Of a stretch of 64,000 nucleotides of DNA, positions 46,041 through 58,904 are shown piece by piece. This stretch comes from Acanthochlamys bracteata (Eukaryota; Streptophyta; Magnoliopsida; Pandanales; Velloziaceae). Made by a program: the position numbers and the translations under genes. The stretch is taken from assembly GCA_019914995.1 (NCBI GenBank), contig CM034137.1:2294001-2358000 (forward strand). Direction: 5' to 3'. The notes below the pieces were generated by a model. The model made no database searches. It was given only the letters and a program-made list of their open reading frames with translations, and was not told where the DNA came from. Numbering within the stretch: position 1 is the first letter of the stretch; each line of letters opens with the position of its first letter.

Positions 46041-48780
46041 TAAAATAAAATATTTTATAGATGTAAGTTATAATTACTAAAGCAAATTTTATATAAAAAG
46101 TACACGTAAATATCACTTTTTGGCGAAAAGAAATAACTTAAATTGTAAAAGAACAGATCCTTTATCTAAACTAATTTCTCTCTGAATAACCATAAAATTT
46201 ATATAATTTTCTGACAAATTTATAAAATATTTAAAAATATTTATTAAATAAATTTTTTAAAATAAAATTTTAATTCATAATATATATTTTTTATTTTTAA
46301 ATATTTAAAAAAATATAAATATATAAAATAATGCTAAACGTTCCTTCAGTCAGGAGAAGACAACGCCAATATTGAAGCACGACAAAAATTCATTTGACAT
46401 TTGCATAATTCATTGATTGATTGGTCTGTCCAAGTACGCGCGAGCGGTAGACATTTGATAGCCTCATTCTTTCTTTCCCTTCCGTTAGCTTCCAATTCTA
46501 TAATATAGGAAGCTCCAAATCTCGAACAATAATTAGACATTGCTTCTTAACAAAGTTTTTAAACTTTCCAACTTCAAAAATTTTCTACAGCATTATAAAA
46601 TAATTTTCAATTAAAAAGTAAATTATAGTTATAAAATTATTTTATAAAAAATTTAAGAAAACACTTTCCGAATTTTTCTGAAAAATTTTACTTTTTTCAA
46701 ACATTCTTCTTATCCTTTTCTCACACATTACAAACCATATTTATCAAAAGATCACTACCACTTCATTCAAAACCTTCACCAACTTGACTTGGTACAGAAA
46801 TTTCAGCTTGTATAAATTTCCGTTTTGAATAAATAAATAAAGTCAGACGCTCTGTCTAGATGCCTATACGAAAACGTAAATTGTATGGAGATTTTCTGGC
46901 TGTTTTATGTTGAAAAATGAAAAAAGATTTTTTTTTTTCAAGAACAACAACGATCCAGATTTTCCCAAACCATAAAAACTGGAAAAAGAAAATTTGTTCT
47001 ACGCGTTGAACATCTTAGTTAAAATTCTTGATTGATCTATCAAACTATCCAACATAGTTAATCAGTTCTTTAATATTATTGATAAACAATAAAAAAGAGA
47101 TTACAAATATCATTAGTAGATCCAAAGCTTATTATCTCTCGAGAAAACTAGTACACAAGAAGTTTAATTCAATTATTACTACTGAAGTTTATCATTCTAG
47201 TTGAGTACAACTTCAACATGCAAACTACTAACTTCATTAAACTAAAAATTTCTGAATAAAAATATCACAACTAGTAATCCATCTTGAAGCACACTGCTAG
47301 CATTCTACCTTACAATCGAAGTTGAACCTTATGAGCAGCTCAGTTATGAAATGTTAATATTAACTCGGTCAATATCAGTGTTCACGTAAACTTAATCATT
47401 TCAAAGGTAATTCAAATTTTAGCCTAGAATATTCAGTAATTTTTTATTTCGAAATAAATATAACTTTGAAATCAAGTTTACCAAATTGTATGCAAACTTT
47501 ATTTGAAAAACTTTAATCTAGATGCTCCAACTAAACCTTCCTACGTGTAAATTGTTAAGCCTTTATTAGATGGCTTTCAGTCTAGGAAACATGTGGGCAT
47601 CTATCCGAAAATAGTAATAAATACCAATACGTTACATTTCAACGTTACCCAGTCAAGTAGAGATAAGGAGAGAACTTTAAAAGGGTAAATTGGAAAATAT
47701 AGTCAATTACGGGCTTCGGAGCCACGTTACAGAATGACTAGTTGCGCCTTTCGGAGGACTTCATTTAATAAGACATGTCATTTTTCCGTTAAATTTTAAA
47801 CAACTTAACGCCGTAAACTTGTCAGAGTTGTCTGCGTCGGCGAACACGTCATGCATTTATTTCTTGCATTAATGCCGGTTTTGCCCCTATAGTGAGAAAT
47901 TTGGCTTGATATACGCAGGGGTTTGGATTTTGGTGAACTTTCTTGGATTGAGCTGAATTTGATTAAGTAGCATTAAACTAATGGATTTTGAATATCTTAG
48001 TTTTTTTTGTATTTTGTCTAATTATTGTTACAATATTATATAAGAGTTGATTTAGTTGAACTTAAAAAAATTGAGAAAGATTGCATTATCTTAGAAATAT
48101 TTATGTTATGTTTTAATTATTCTAGTTGGATTAAAATCCTAAATAAAAATTGTACTTACAAAATACAAATTTTAATTATAGATAAAAGCTTCATTATCTC
48201 ATATAATTAATGACAAAATATGTCAGCTTATAATTTTTTATTCAAACTTTATTCTATCACTTCTAGTCTTATTCTATTTGTTTATTTTATTATTTCTATT
48301 TTCATCTTGTTCTTTTAGTTAATATCAATTGTTTTCATCCCACATAAATAATTTATATCTAGGTGCAGATATATAGTGCTTAAATGACACGTAGTTATAT
48401 TTACAAAAAATGATGAAGTAAGTAATAACTAGAAATAATTAGTAATTTTTTGCCCAAATATTTGTATAATGAATATGGTGACCTAGTTGGTTAAAGCTTG
48501 ATATATAAACACAAATTATGTAAAAAATAAGTTATTCCCATAAGCAATATCAAACTAGACCTATATCACCAATAAAGCCTAGAAGAGTATTAATTATTAT
48601 ACCAAAACTCCACATATTAATTAAGTTTAAACCTCTAAAAATTCAAATATTTATATTTGCTACACAAGGGTGAAATTGGAGACATTTCACACGCTTACGA
48701 CTTACTTCTAAGAATCGTCCAGAATTGAACCCGCCGATATGCCGTTACTTAACGCCGTGTTCTACACCTGTTATTGGTCT
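46041..48780. other. Intergenic DNA
   Basis: AT-rich M1-like fragments at about 46200-46340 and 46550-46700. No gene is recognised. Confidence 0.35.
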
Positions 48781-48783
48781 ACC

Positions 48784-48792
48784 CGTATAAAT
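48784..48792 (+). promoter_or_regulatory. TATA-box-like element upstream of the PI4K-gamma gene
   Basis: GTATAAATTAG lies about 400 bp before the ATG and is followed, some 30-50 bp on, by CT-rich sequence typical of a plant 5' leader. Short upstream ATGs lie between it and the main start. Confidence 0.45.
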
Positions 48793-49191
48793 TAGTCTTG
48801 GCTCCTTCCTCTCTTCTTCGTCCCCACTTCGCCCACCTAATTTCTTTTCTTCTTTTCAAAGAAGAAATATTTCAACAATCTCAATTCATCACTGAATCAA
48901 ATCAATCAATCGACATCCTAACGTTCATTCCCTGCCGGCGAATTCGTTCTCCGTCCGGTGTTCTCTCTCTGGTAGAAATTTATCTAATGTTCTCTACCTT
49001 GTGTTGTAAATTCGTGCAGAAGTACCTTGTACTTTTGGTTTTTTTCTAAGTTTTGAAGTTTTTTGGTTAATTGTAGAGAAATTTGAAGGGAATTTAGAAA
49101 ATCGCCGATTCACTGATGGATTTGTAGAATTGGATTTCTCGAGGGCTTTGATTTTTCTGCGACTGGCGGTTGGTTTCATCAAAGGAGAACA

Positions 49192-51552
49192 ATGTCGTCC
49201 GCCGGCGTTGCTACAGTCTGCCCCGCCGTGGTCGACGACCCTTTACTCTCTCCGAAATGGTTCGATGGAAGCAGGTCTCCTCACTGCCTCGGTTTGGACG
49301 AAACGATTTTGATTTTTCTAACGGTTCCAGGTGGAGCGCCGGCGATCCCTATGCGCGTGCTTGAATCGGACTCAATTGCATCGGTGAAGCTTCGGATCCA
49401 AAGCTGCAAGGGTTTTGTTGTGAAGAACCAGAGGCTGGTGTTCGGTGGGCGCGAGCTTGCCCGTAATGATTCGCTCATGCGAGATTACGGTGTGACCGAC
49501 GGTAACGTGCTCCACCTTGTTCTTCGCTTCTCTGATCTCTGTCTCGTTTCTGTTCGCACTGTTTGCGGGAAGCATTTTGAGTTCCAAGTCGACCGTTGTC
49601 GCACTGTGCGTTATGTGAAGCGCCAGATAGAACGCCGGAGTAAGGATTATGTTGTCGGTGATCAAAAGCTGATCTGTAGTGGCAAGGAGCTAGACGATAA
49701 CAATCGCATTGATGAATTCTGTAAACAGGATGGCTCAGTGATCCATTTGCTTGTGAGAAAGCCAGCGAAGGTCCGAGCAAAGCCTGTGGATAAGGACTTT
49801 GAAGTTTGTGTCACTGCACCAGAAAAGATAGATGAGGTGCCCCTGCTGCCTTCAGCACCTATTAGGAATGATTTGGTCGAACCAGTTGTAAATCCGAATG
49901 TGAAGCAACCGATGGCTGTGTTGGAAATGATCAGGGCTGTCCAGGATGGACTGGAGAGAGGGAAAATGCCACTGTTGTCTGCAGAGGGATCTGGTGGGGT
50001 TTACTTCATGCAGGACTCAACGGGGCAGAAGCATGTTGCTGTTTTCAAGCCAATTGATGAGGAGCCAATGGCAGTGAATAATCCTAGGGGTTTGCCGTTG
50101 TCAGTTGACGGTGAAGGGCTGAAGAGAGGAACGAGGGTAGGAGAAGGTGCGCTAAGGGAAGTAGCAGCATATATTTTAGATCATCCAATTGCTGGTCACA
50201 GATCTGATTCATCTAACATGGATGGACTTGGATTTTCTGGTGTACCACCAACCGTTATGGTCAGGTGTTTGAGTGATGGGTTTGGTAGTGGTGATGGATA
50301 TGAGTTTGAGGGCAAGAGTTACAAGGTTGGGTCATTGCAGATGTTTGTGAAGAACAATGGGAGTTGTGAGGACATGGGCCCCCGGGCATTCCCAGTAGAG
50401 GAGGTTCATAAGATCTCAGTGTTGGATATCAGATTGGCTAATGCTGATCGTCATGCTGGGAATATAATGATCTGCAAGGAGGGTGAAGAAGGCCGATTTG
50501 TGCTGGTTCCGATAGATCATGGCTATTGCCTGCCTGATAATGTAAGTTCTTACCTTATGCATTTAGTGCTTCATAGATCTCTGAACATACTATAAAGTTT
50601 ATATCTAGAAACTCATGATTTGGTCTTTGCATTTATTTGCTAGTTGATACATACAAGCTCGATAAAATATGAAAAACTTGGTATTCGCATTATTAAAAGA
50701 TGTCCATTAGTTAATGGTGTTATGATGAATTTACTTGGGTAGGCTTCTTAGTTTTCAGTGCCTATGGATAGCTAACCTTTTGTTCACTTGTTCAAGTGTT
50801 CAATTCTTTTATAGGCTAGTTTTGAAATGCCTATGTATTAGAATGGAATCCAGTTGTCATGATTATGAGGTATCTTAGTTCATAGGAATGTTTTTGCTGC
50901 CTTGTATCTGCTGTGTGTTACCTTCTTCTTTGGGATGGCTACGATTCAAAGTGTATCTGTTTTCTTCCATGTCAGTCTTCTGGTTTTGGAATTTCTTTTG
51001 TCAGATCCTCTTTTATGAATAATAATGACTTGCTGCATTAGCCTTGCATGTCGACTAAGGTAATTTTTCTTCAAGACTAACCTTCTCCATTGTTATTCCC
51101 TGCAGTTTGAGGATTGTACATTCGAGTGGCTGTACTGGCCCCAGTCTCATGTGCCTTTCAGTTCAGAAGCTCTAAATTACATCAAGTCCCTAGACGCTGA
51201 TGGAGATATTGCTCTACTGAAATTTCACGGCTGGGACCTGCCGCTCGAATCTGCTCGCACTCTTCGCATCTCCACAATGCTATTGAAGAAGGGTGCAGAG
51301 AGAGGCCTCACTCCCTATGACGTTGGAAGTATCATGTGTAGGGTTAATCCCAAGAAGGAATCTGTTATTGAAGAAATTGTGCGTGAGGCGAAGCATGCTG
51401 TTCTCCCGGAAAGCAGTGAATTTACTTTCCTGGAGACGGTTTCTGAAATTATGAATAGCTATCTAGAGAAACACTTCCCAAGAACTAATAGTTTCCTTAT
51501 ATCTCATAACTTGGTAGATCACAGCACTGTGGAGGGGGTGGTACTTGCTTGA
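49192..51552 (+). CDS. PI4KG4: Phosphatidylinositol 4-kinase gamma with two ubiquitin-like domains
   Basis: Member of the plant type II-related PI4K-gamma family; some members have shown protein-kinase rather than lipid-kinase activity. Exons are 49192-50541 and 51106-51552 (phase 0, GT-AG, 564-bp intron), giving 598 residues. Two ubiquitin-like domains come first (about 38-105 and 113-190). The catalytic domain spans about 265-560: a Gly-rich GSGGVYFM loop, VAVFKPIDEEP with the likely ATP lysine, the catalytic RLANADRHAGNIM, and VPIDHGYCLPD in the metal-binding position. All expected residues are present. The exact paralogue is a guess from the double-UBL layout (gamma-4 or a close relative). 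Confidence 0.92.
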
Positions 51553-52849
51553 AAGTCAGACTGGTTGTATGTGTGTAGATGCCGTACCAGAATTCCCTGT
51601 ATTTTCTTGATAGCTGGTGATAGATGGTGAAAGAATCCCCGGAAATCTTGCTTTTATGATTCCTTCGAAGGGATGATGTAGTCGAGCATCGCTACTTTGT
51701 TATTATTTGTGTATTCTTTGTTTGTTTGATATGTATCATAGGCAGGGAACATCCTTCTATAATCTTGATCCCTGTATTTGTTGTATTTTATATATGATCT
51801 TTGTAGTTTCAACTAGTAAAAGAACTCAGAACCTTTACGGTATGTTTTGATGCATTTTTAACAAATAAGAGTAAAAGACGAATAGAAAATAATAACAATA
51901 GTATCAATAGAAAATAGTAGTTAGTTAATTTTATGATATTTGAATACTTAGTAGAGGTAACAAATATGTAAATGAATAAATAATAAAAGTAAAACTTTTA
52001 TAGTTAGATTAATATAACTCAAACTAATTTTATTAATATAAATTTAGATTGTTAAACTTGAGATTAATATGATAATAAAATTAAATCAGTTTTTAAATAT
52101 AAAAAATTTGATTATAGAGTATTATTATTTTTATAATTAAAACTAATTAAATTAAAAATAAAAATATAATTATTATATAAAAAGTAATACCCATAATTTT
52201 TAGAAAAATTGATAAATATTAAATTAACTTACTACTTAAATAAATATAAAATAAAATAAATATTAAATTTGATCATATTATTATTAAAAATAAATTAAAT
52301 AAAATTTAAAAATTAAAAAAAGATATAAAAAGAAGTAAATTTGTGCTCTTTTTATAATATATGTACCCATCAAAATAATTTGTCGGCAGAACTTCTATTT
52401 TGTCGTCTCTGGAGCGCCGATGCCATATCTCTGAAAATTGAATATTCAGACGGAATCTAACCTTCTAAGAAGTGAACAGGAGAAACTTTTTTGAAGACGT
52501 TATTTACAATTTGCCTGTCAATGCTCTACCTTAACACTATCAATCCCTCTTACTTTAGTTTGATTCGGTAGGTTCCTCTTGTTCTTGACAAGCGTTAAGT
52601 AGACCTTAACCACTGAGCTTGAAAAGCTTGTTTATTCAATAATCCAAAACTGATGAAAAACCAAATAGAATCTATATTTATAAACTAAACTATTAATTAA
52701 TACACTTGCACTTCACAAGAATTCCTACCAAACGGAATTCATAAAAGATAAAACTTCGTACAAAATGCTGTTCATCTCATATAACTTAAATATAACAATA
52801 ATTTATTAATTACCTTCTTTCTTCGTCACTTCTTCTTTAGATAAATTCA
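51553..52849. other. 3' flank and AT-rich intergenic DNA
   Basis: The probable 3' UTR ends by about 51830. Then there is AT-rich DNA (51850-52350) and unassigned sequence. No gene is seen. Confidence 0.4.
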
Positions 52850-53595
52850 GTGCTCGGAAAACTGATCTTGATATACTTGGTGTGCTTGAAAAGCTTGGGG
52901 CGTATTTTAAATGTGTGGAATGAGTTCCAGAGAAGTGAACAATGAAAAGTGCAATTCTTTCGAAAGTGGATTGAAATTTTAATTTAGTTTTGCTGTTTTA
53001 ATTTTATTTAAAAGTGGATTAGAAGTTGAAAGTAGAGTCTTAAACGTTAAAATGATGAGTTCCTAAATAGTAAAATAAAAGTGGAGTTTCAAGTTCTAAA
53101 CAATTGAAATACAAACTTTTATGAACTCCAGTTCTCATAGAAGAAAGTAGAATTTAGGGCATTTAAAATACACTCTTGGTCTTGATACAACTAATGTGCG
53201 GAAAGGCTTGTTCTTGAGATAACTTCTGTGGTTGAAAATTTGATCTTGATACAACAATTTCGCCCAAAAAGCTTGCTCTTGAAATGACTGGTGCACCTGA
53301 AATACCTGTATTGATAAAGCTGATGTGCTTGAAAGCTTGATCTTTATACAAAGTTGAGCCCAACATCAAATGACCGATGTGCCTGAAAACTTGCTCATGT
53401 TATTGTTGATGTGCCTGAAGAGTTAGATCTTGATAAAACTGCTGTGGTACAAGCTTCTTCTGGACATAATTCCTACAGTTGAAAAGCTTGATCTTGATAT
53501 AGTTGTTGTTCCTGAAAAGCTTGGTTTTGATGAAACTGTTCATGAAAAGCTTGATTATGATATAAGTGTGTTAGTTTCAAGGATGAGCGGATCCA
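52850..53595 (+). repeat. Degenerate minisatellite, block 1
   Basis: Units of about 42-48 bp built around GAAAAGCTTGATCTTGATA recur a dozen times (clearest at 53160-53570). The array is split by a Tourist-like MITE (52898-53175). The period is close to a multiple of three, and the last units read through as repeats of an EKLDLD-type peptide (53470-53570). Confidence 0.7.
52898..53175 (+). mobile_element. Tourist-like MITE (family T), inserted in the minisatellite
   Basis: 278 bp with inverted ends GGGCGTATTTTAAATG and GAGTGTATTTTAAATG (rc of the right end), flanked by TTG on both sides (52895-52897 and 53176-53178). The interior GAAAGTGGATTG and AAAGTGGAGTTTC motifs match the element at 19511. 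Confidence 0.8.
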
Positions 53596-54185
53596 TGTTA
53601 AACAAACATAATGAGAATGATGTTAATATAGTAGAGAGTTCTACAACACAAAGATTTTTATAAATGAGACGATCAATGCATATTATAATAGTATTACTAG
53701 ATTTAAGAGTAGTATTACTCACATAAGCTTGCTCTCAGATGACTAGTTATTGGTTGCGGAAGAACGGTGTGCAAATGAGACGATCAGTGCATATTATAGT
53801 TCTTACTAATAATGCGCTGAGCAGGTTAAGTAGCGTGGCTTACTAACTTTTGCATGATGAGTAAGGATTTAGAACATGTTCAGCTCTAAAAGTTAGCTCT
53901 TAGTGTGTAGTAATGATGCTCGAAGCGAAGTTGCAGAAATTTGGAGCGATCAATATAGTTGGAGCGGTATAAAATGTTCAAATGAGAAGAAAATATAGGT
54001 GACTCATCGTTGTGGTGAGATTCTTGGGTTCAACGGTGTGGATCCAAATTGAATAAAGATAACATGTTCAGAAGCGGGTTAATATAGTAGAGAGTTCTAT
54101 AATCCATTAGTTTAAACATTTAAATTGGATTGAACTTTCTAGTGTACGACATGTACCCTTCAGGTACCTTATATTGATTAATTCC
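53596..54185. other. Unassigned DNA with short direct repeats
   Basis: ATGAGACGATCAGTGCATAT-like stretches occur twice (about 53664 and 53775), and TAATATAGTAGAGAGTTCTA occurs twice (about 53625 and 54080). They look like remnants of a larger degenerate repeat. There is no gene. Confidence 0.4.
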
Positions 54186-54400
54186 TTTGATATTGTATGA
54201 TTGGAACAAACTGCTTTGGTTGAAGAGCTTGATCTTGATTTATAAACTGATGTGCATAAAAAGTTCTCTTGAGACTACTGATGTAGTTGAAAAGCTTCTT
54301 GTTGAGACAACAACTATGATTGAGAACATTGTTCTTGAGATGAATGACGTATTTAAAAATGCATGTTGTGATCTATCTTTTTATTCTGAAGATGTTTGGT
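54186..54400 (+). repeat. Degenerate minisatellite, block 2
   Basis: About four further units of the 53-kb minisatellite (GTTGAAGAGCTTGATCTTG, GTTGAAAAGCTTCTTGTTG). They lie in a 72-codon frame that starts at an ATT/ATG-poor position and is probably not expressed. Confidence 0.6.
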
Positions 54401-55831
54401 TTTGAAATATCTGTGGCGGTTGACAATTACTCATTGGGTGTGATTTGTTGGAGAAGAGTCCCACGCACTTAGACATGCTTTTACGGAAAGCTGCAAAAAC
54501 CAAATGCTAATTATAACGAGCAGGCTCCAAGCCTCACCAAACATAACCATTAGTTCAGTCCAAGAAGCAGGAGAACACAAAATGAGTAAAAATCTGAACA
54601 ACTTGAAAATTTTGTAAAAAAACATACACTCCCCTAAATTCTTTAATCTAGGGAGATACCCATTTATCATCCTGATCACCATGCAAACAAAAAATAGAAG
54701 TAGCTATCGGTATTGTAATAGCTATGGCACTGGCTATTTCCAACCGCCTCCACTGTTGAACTCAGAGACATGCATGTATTGCAGCCAATAAAATATTAGG
54801 TAAAAGGCTGAGAAGATGGTTTATATGCATAGTTTTAATACATATTGGTTTAATTTTTGGGTTAGATTAGGTTTTCTAATATATAAATTAGGTTTTAAGG
54901 TGGAAATTCTTGTCTTTAAGATTAATAACTCTTACTATTTTATCTTCCCACTGAAATTATCAAAGCTAGAGTTTTGTTCAAATGAATCAATTGATGCATG
55001 TGGTATCTCTCACTTATAGTATGATGAGTAGATTAAGAGCAATATGAATCATATGCATTTGATCATGATGAGTGGTGATTCAAAAAAATTGAGTTCTAAA
55101 TGCCAGCTCTTTGCATGCACTAATGACTGTAGGCGCATATTAAAGTAGTGAAACTCCCGTGCCTTCTTCATGGTGGATGATAACTTAGAGCATAATAGAC
55201 TTTGAGGCTAGCTTTGGCGCACGATAATTGTTATTTGGAGCTAAATTTAGCTAGGATCTTAAGCGTTCGTTGTAGTGCTTTCTAGTATGCGGCGATGATA
55301 CTTCAATGAGGCCGAATAATATGAGGGGCTCATTCTTGGATGAAGGTTATTAGATATCGATGAATTGGATTAATCCTATATGGAGAAAAACTATAATGAG
55401 AAAAAGATTCATAATAAAAATTTTCATAGCTTATTAGCTTCAGTTTTTTAGCAGTATAGTGCTTTCTAGTAAAGTATGTAGATCGAGCCTTTCAAGTGAA
55501 ATTCTTGTCTTTAAAATTAACTCCTATAATGTATATTTCCAAAATAAAACCCTAGCTTTTTTGATAAAAACAGATAAAATTTCTTTTGTAAGTGTGTGGT
55601 TTAGAAAGAACTTGCATCTAAAAGATGTTTTATTTGGCGCGAAATCGCCAATAAAATTTTTGTTCCATGAAATTTAAATTGTCCTCCTAACATGCTTGGC
55701 CCAAGGGCCTCAAATAAAACCATGGCTCAAGTTAGTCCACCTCATCTCATCCGAAGGCATTCTGGTGTTGTATGGACAAAAACTAAATTTTGGGGAGAAA
55801 AAACTTAACACTCTCTTCTCTCTCACCGTTC
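54401..55831. other. Intergenic DNA upstream of LepA
   Basis: AAATTCTTGTCTTTAA-type segments at about 54902 and 55499 repeat loosely, as in 53.6-54.2 kb. The last ~100 bp before 55832 are the likely 5' UTR (CTCTCTTCTCTCTC). No other gene is seen. Confidence 0.4.
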
Positions 55832-57850
55832 ATGGCCGCCGCCGCCGCCACCGTCCTTCGTCTCACTGGTGGCGTCTCTAACCCTCCCTACTTCTACCAT
55901 AAATGGAAACGTTCACAGCCTTCTGCTATTCATCTCGTTGGTCGACGGGTTTCTTGTCGTTCATTGAAGTCTCTGAAAGTTCTATGTTCAGCTGATTACT
56001 CTCAAGCAATTGCACAAACAATTGGGCAAGACCGATTACAGAAGGTTCCAATTTCAAATATTAGAAATTTCTGTATTATTGCTCACATTGATCATGGGAA
56101 ATCAACATTAGCAGATAAGCTTCTTGAATTAACTGGAACAGTTCAGAAGCGGGAGATGAAAGATCAATTCTTGGATAACATGGATTTGGAAAGAGAGCGA
56201 GGTATTACTATTAAACTACAAGCTTCTCGAATGCGATTCATAGTAAACGGTGAAGCTTTCTGTCTTAATTTGATCGATACACCTGGGCATGTTGATTTCT
56301 CTTACGAAGTTTCTCGTTCACTTGCTGCTTGCGAAGGCGCTTTACTTGTCGTTGATGCTTCTCAGGGTGTTGAAGCTCAAACACTTGCAAATGTTTATCT
56401 TGCATTAGAAAATAATCTTGAAATCATTCCTGTTTTGAATAAAATTGATTTGCCCGGTGCTGACCCTGATAAGGTTTCACAAGAGATTGAAGAGATTATT
56501 GGATTAGATTGTAGTGATATGATTCGTTGTTCAGCTAAAGAAGGAATTGGTATTGTAGAAATTTTGAATGCTATTGTTGAAAAAATACCTCCGCCTAAGG
56601 ATACTGCTGGTGATCCATTGAGAGCTCTTATATTTGATAGCTATTATGATCCGTACAGGGGTGTGATCGTTTATTTTCGGGTTGTTGATGGAAGTATAAA
56701 GAAAGGCGATAGGATTTATTTTATGGCCAGTGAGAAAGATTATTTTGCTGATGAGATTGGTGTGCTATCTCCAAACCAAATGCAAGTTAATGAACTATAT
56801 GCTGGTGAGGTTGGATATCTTTCTGCATCAATAAGATCAGTAGCGGATGCAAGGGTTGGCGACACAATCACTCACTTTGGGAGAATGGCAGAAAGCTCGT
56901 TGCCTGGGTATGAAGAAGCAACACCCATGGTGTTCTGTGGTTTGTTTCCTGTTGATGCAGACCAGTTCCCTGAGCTGCGTGACGCATTGGAGAAGCTTCA
57001 GCTCAATGATTCTGCTCTGAAGTTTGAACCTGAAACTTCAAGTGCAATGGGTTTTGGCTTTCGTTGTGGATTCTTAGGACTTTTGCATATGGAAATTGTT
57101 CAAGAAAGACTAGAAAGGGAGTACAACTTATCTTTGATCACAACAGCACCGAGTGTTGTGTACAGAGTCCATTGTTTAAATGGTGAAGTTGTTGAGTGTT
57201 CAAATCCATCATTACTTCCTGAACCTGGGAAGAGAAAATTACTCGAAGAACCATATGTGAAGATTGAATTGCTCACTCCTAAAGAGTACATTGGGTCTCT
57301 CATGGAGCTTGCTCAAGATAGAAGAGGCATTTTCAAAGAGATGAACTACATCACTCCAAGTAGGGCATCTATTATATATGAACTCCCGTTAGCAGAGATG
57401 GTTGGAGATTTCTTCGATCAGTTGAAATCTAGAAGTAAAGGTTATGCTAGCATGGAATATGCTTTTATAGGGTACAGGGAAAGTGATTTAGTGAAGCTTG
57501 ACATACAGATTAACAGCGATCCTGTGGAACCATTGGCAACAATTGTTCACAAAGATAAGGCATATGCTGTCGGTAGGGCGCTAACTCAGAAGCTCAAAGA
57601 ACTGATACCACGGCAAATGTTTAAAGTCCCAATTCAAGCTTGCATTGGTTCAAAGGTGATTGCAAGTGAATCTTTATCAGCTATCAGGAAGGATGTTTTG
57701 GCAAAGTGTTATGGAGGAGATATTTCTAGGAAAAAGAAGTTGCTGAAGAAGCAAGCTGAGGGAAAGAAGAGGATGAAATCTATTGGGAAGGTTGATGTAC
57801 CACAAGAAGCATTCATGGCTGTTCTTAAACTGGAGAAAGAGGTGGCATGA
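55832..57850 (+). CDS. LEPA: Translation factor LepA/EF4 (GUF1 homologue), chloroplastic
   Basis: Ribosome-dependent GTPase of the LepA family; the plastid form supports chloroplast translation. It is a single exon of 672 residues. An N-terminal stretch of ~75 residues, rich in Ser/Arg/Leu and poor in acids, serves as the probable transit peptide. The G domain follows: G1 AHIDHGKST (about 88-96), G2 RGITIK, G3 DTPGHVDF, G4 NKID, G5 SAK. Domains II and III follow, then the LepA-specific C-terminal domain with [22 protein letters not shown] and the ending that contains [22 protein letters not shown]. The ATG at 55832 (MAAAAATVL) is taken; the frame extends upstream only from a TTG. Homology and length leave little doubt; the alternative would be mitochondrial GUF1. 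Confidence 0.96.
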   Translation: MAAAAATVLRLTGGVSNPPYFYHKWKRSQPSAIHLVGRRVSCRSLKSLKVLCSADYSQAIAQTIGQDRLQKVPISNIRNFCIIAHIDHGKSTLADKLLELTGTVQKREMKDQFLDNMDLERERGITIKLQASRMRFIVNGEAFCLNLIDTPGHVDFSYEVSRSLAACEGALLVVDASQGVEAQTLANVYLALENNLEIIPVLNKIDLPGADPDKVSQEIEEIIGLDCSDMIRCSAKEGIGIVEILNAIVEKIPPPKDTAGDPLRALIFDSYYDPYRGVIVYFRVVDGSIKKGDRIYFMASEKDYFADEIGVLSPNQMQVNELYAGEVGYLSASIRSVADARVGDTITHFGRMAESSLPGYEEATPMVFCGLFPVDADQFPELRDALEKLQLNDSALKFEPETSSAMGFGFRCGFLGLLHMEIVQERLEREYNLSLITTAPSVVYRVHCLNGEVVECSNPSLLPEPGKRKLLEEPYVKIELLTPKEYIGSLMELAQDRRGIFKEMNYITPSRASIIYELPLAEMVGDFFDQLKSRSKGYASMEYAFIGYRESDLVKLDIQINSDPVEPLATIVHKDKAYAVGRALTQKLKELIPRQMFKVPIQACIGSKVIASESLSAIRKDVLAKCYGGDISRKKKLLKKQAEGKKRMKSIGKVDVPQEAFMAVLKLEKEVA

Positions 57851-58364
57851 ACATGGTCTGGTGCTCATCTAAATCATTATTGTGCATGTCTGATCTGTTC
57901 CTTTTTTGGTAATTTTGCATCCAATTGATGCTATTCATGTCTTAGTTTGTAGTACTCGCTTCACAGTTTTGCATGTACATAATAGTCTCATATGCCTCAT
58001 ACGTGAAAAGCATCTAAAGCTGGAAGCAAGAAACTTGTAATCGCTTCTTCTGAACATTTATTGTTGTCTTAAGCTGAGATCTTCATTATTTAGATTTTGA
58101 ATTTAAGATCCGTGTTTTTTTATACAAATTTTGAGACGCACCACAGCTCATGGGATAAAAGGATTTGTATACAAAAAACTAGAAAGCCGGAAAAAAAACC
58201 TAGAAAGCTTCAACAAACACCAACTACTCCCAAAGTTCACACCTTTCCCTTTCCCACTTATCAAGCATATCTTTCTTCCTCCTCCACTCCCCACTCACTT
58301 CTCGCTGCTCTTCTTCTCTCAAGAAAATAAAGAGAGCGAAAATCTGGCGGAGGCAGCGGTGGCG
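57851..58364. other. Intergenic region and 5' UTR of the LEA_2 gene
   Basis: A 3' UTR for LepA to roughly 58080, then CT-rich leader sequence (CTTTCTTCCTCCTCC at about 58270). The frame before the ATG at 58365 has no earlier ATG. Confidence 0.45.
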
Positions 58365-58904
58365 ATGGGAGACCGCCGCGGCGGCCCAAACTTTGCATCA
58401 TGCTTAGTAGCACTGGTATTTCTAATCCTTATAGCAGCAGTCGTTGTAATTGTCTTCTTCGTTGTTTTCCGACCACGTGAGCCCTCAATCCGTGTCGACG
58501 CCGTTCAACTTCCCGGATTCACACAGACGAACAACGGCAGCAGCGTCAGCTTCACCTTCTCTCAATACGCCGCCGTTAAAAACCCTAATAGAGCTTCTTT
58601 CACTCACTACGACAGTACGCTTCAGCTCGTTAACGGAGAAACACAGCTAGGTTTCATGTTTATCCCTGCCGGTGAGATCGCTGCTGGGAGAACTCAGTTC
58701 ATGGCTGCTAGTTTTTCAGTGAACTCGTTGCCGTTGGTTGCTGCTGGTGGTGGTGGTAATGCTGTTGTTGAGCTTGAATCAGTGATGAGAGTTAAAGGAA
58801 GAGTTAAGGTTTTGAAATTTTTTACTCACCATGTTGAAGCTAAATCTGGTTGCAAAGTCGGTGTTTCTGTTCATGATGGAACTGTTCTTGGGTTCCGTTG
58901 CTGA
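58365..58904 (+). CDS. LEA_2/NHL-type membrane protein
   Basis: Intronless, 179 residues. After a short basic N-terminus (GDRRGG), a single long hydrophobic segment (about 11-36) anchors the protein, followed by FRPREPSIRVDAVQL, the usual entry to the LEA_2 (WHy-type) domain. The domain includes YAAVKNPNRASFTHYDST (about 85-102), with the NPN core seen in NDR1/HIN1-like proteins, and GQTQFMAAS-type strand motifs. A Gly-rich loop (AAGGGGN) precedes the C-terminal strands. Family members act at the plasma membrane in defence or stress responses; the specific role here is not predictable. Confidence 0.85.
   Translation: MGDRRGGPNFASCLVALVFLILIAAVVVIVFFVVFRPREPSIRVDAVQLPGFTQTNNGSSVSFTFSQYAAVKNPNRASFTHYDSTLQLVNGETQLGFMFIPAGEIAAGRTQFMAASFSVNSLPLVAAGGGGNAVVELESVMRVKGRVKVLKFFTHHVEAKSGCKVGVSVHDGTVLGFRC

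Noticed and set aside
49372-49780. Minus-strand frames of ~100 codons
   Set aside because: They lie antisense to the clearly coding PI4K-gamma first exon.
52850-53595. CRISPR-like regular array
   Set aside because: Units are contiguous and degenerate with no unique spacers, and the genome is a plant's.
58131-58364. 78-codon N-terminal extension of the LEA_2 protein
   Set aside because: It has no ATG and is CT-rich leader-like; the anchor follows the ATG at 58365.
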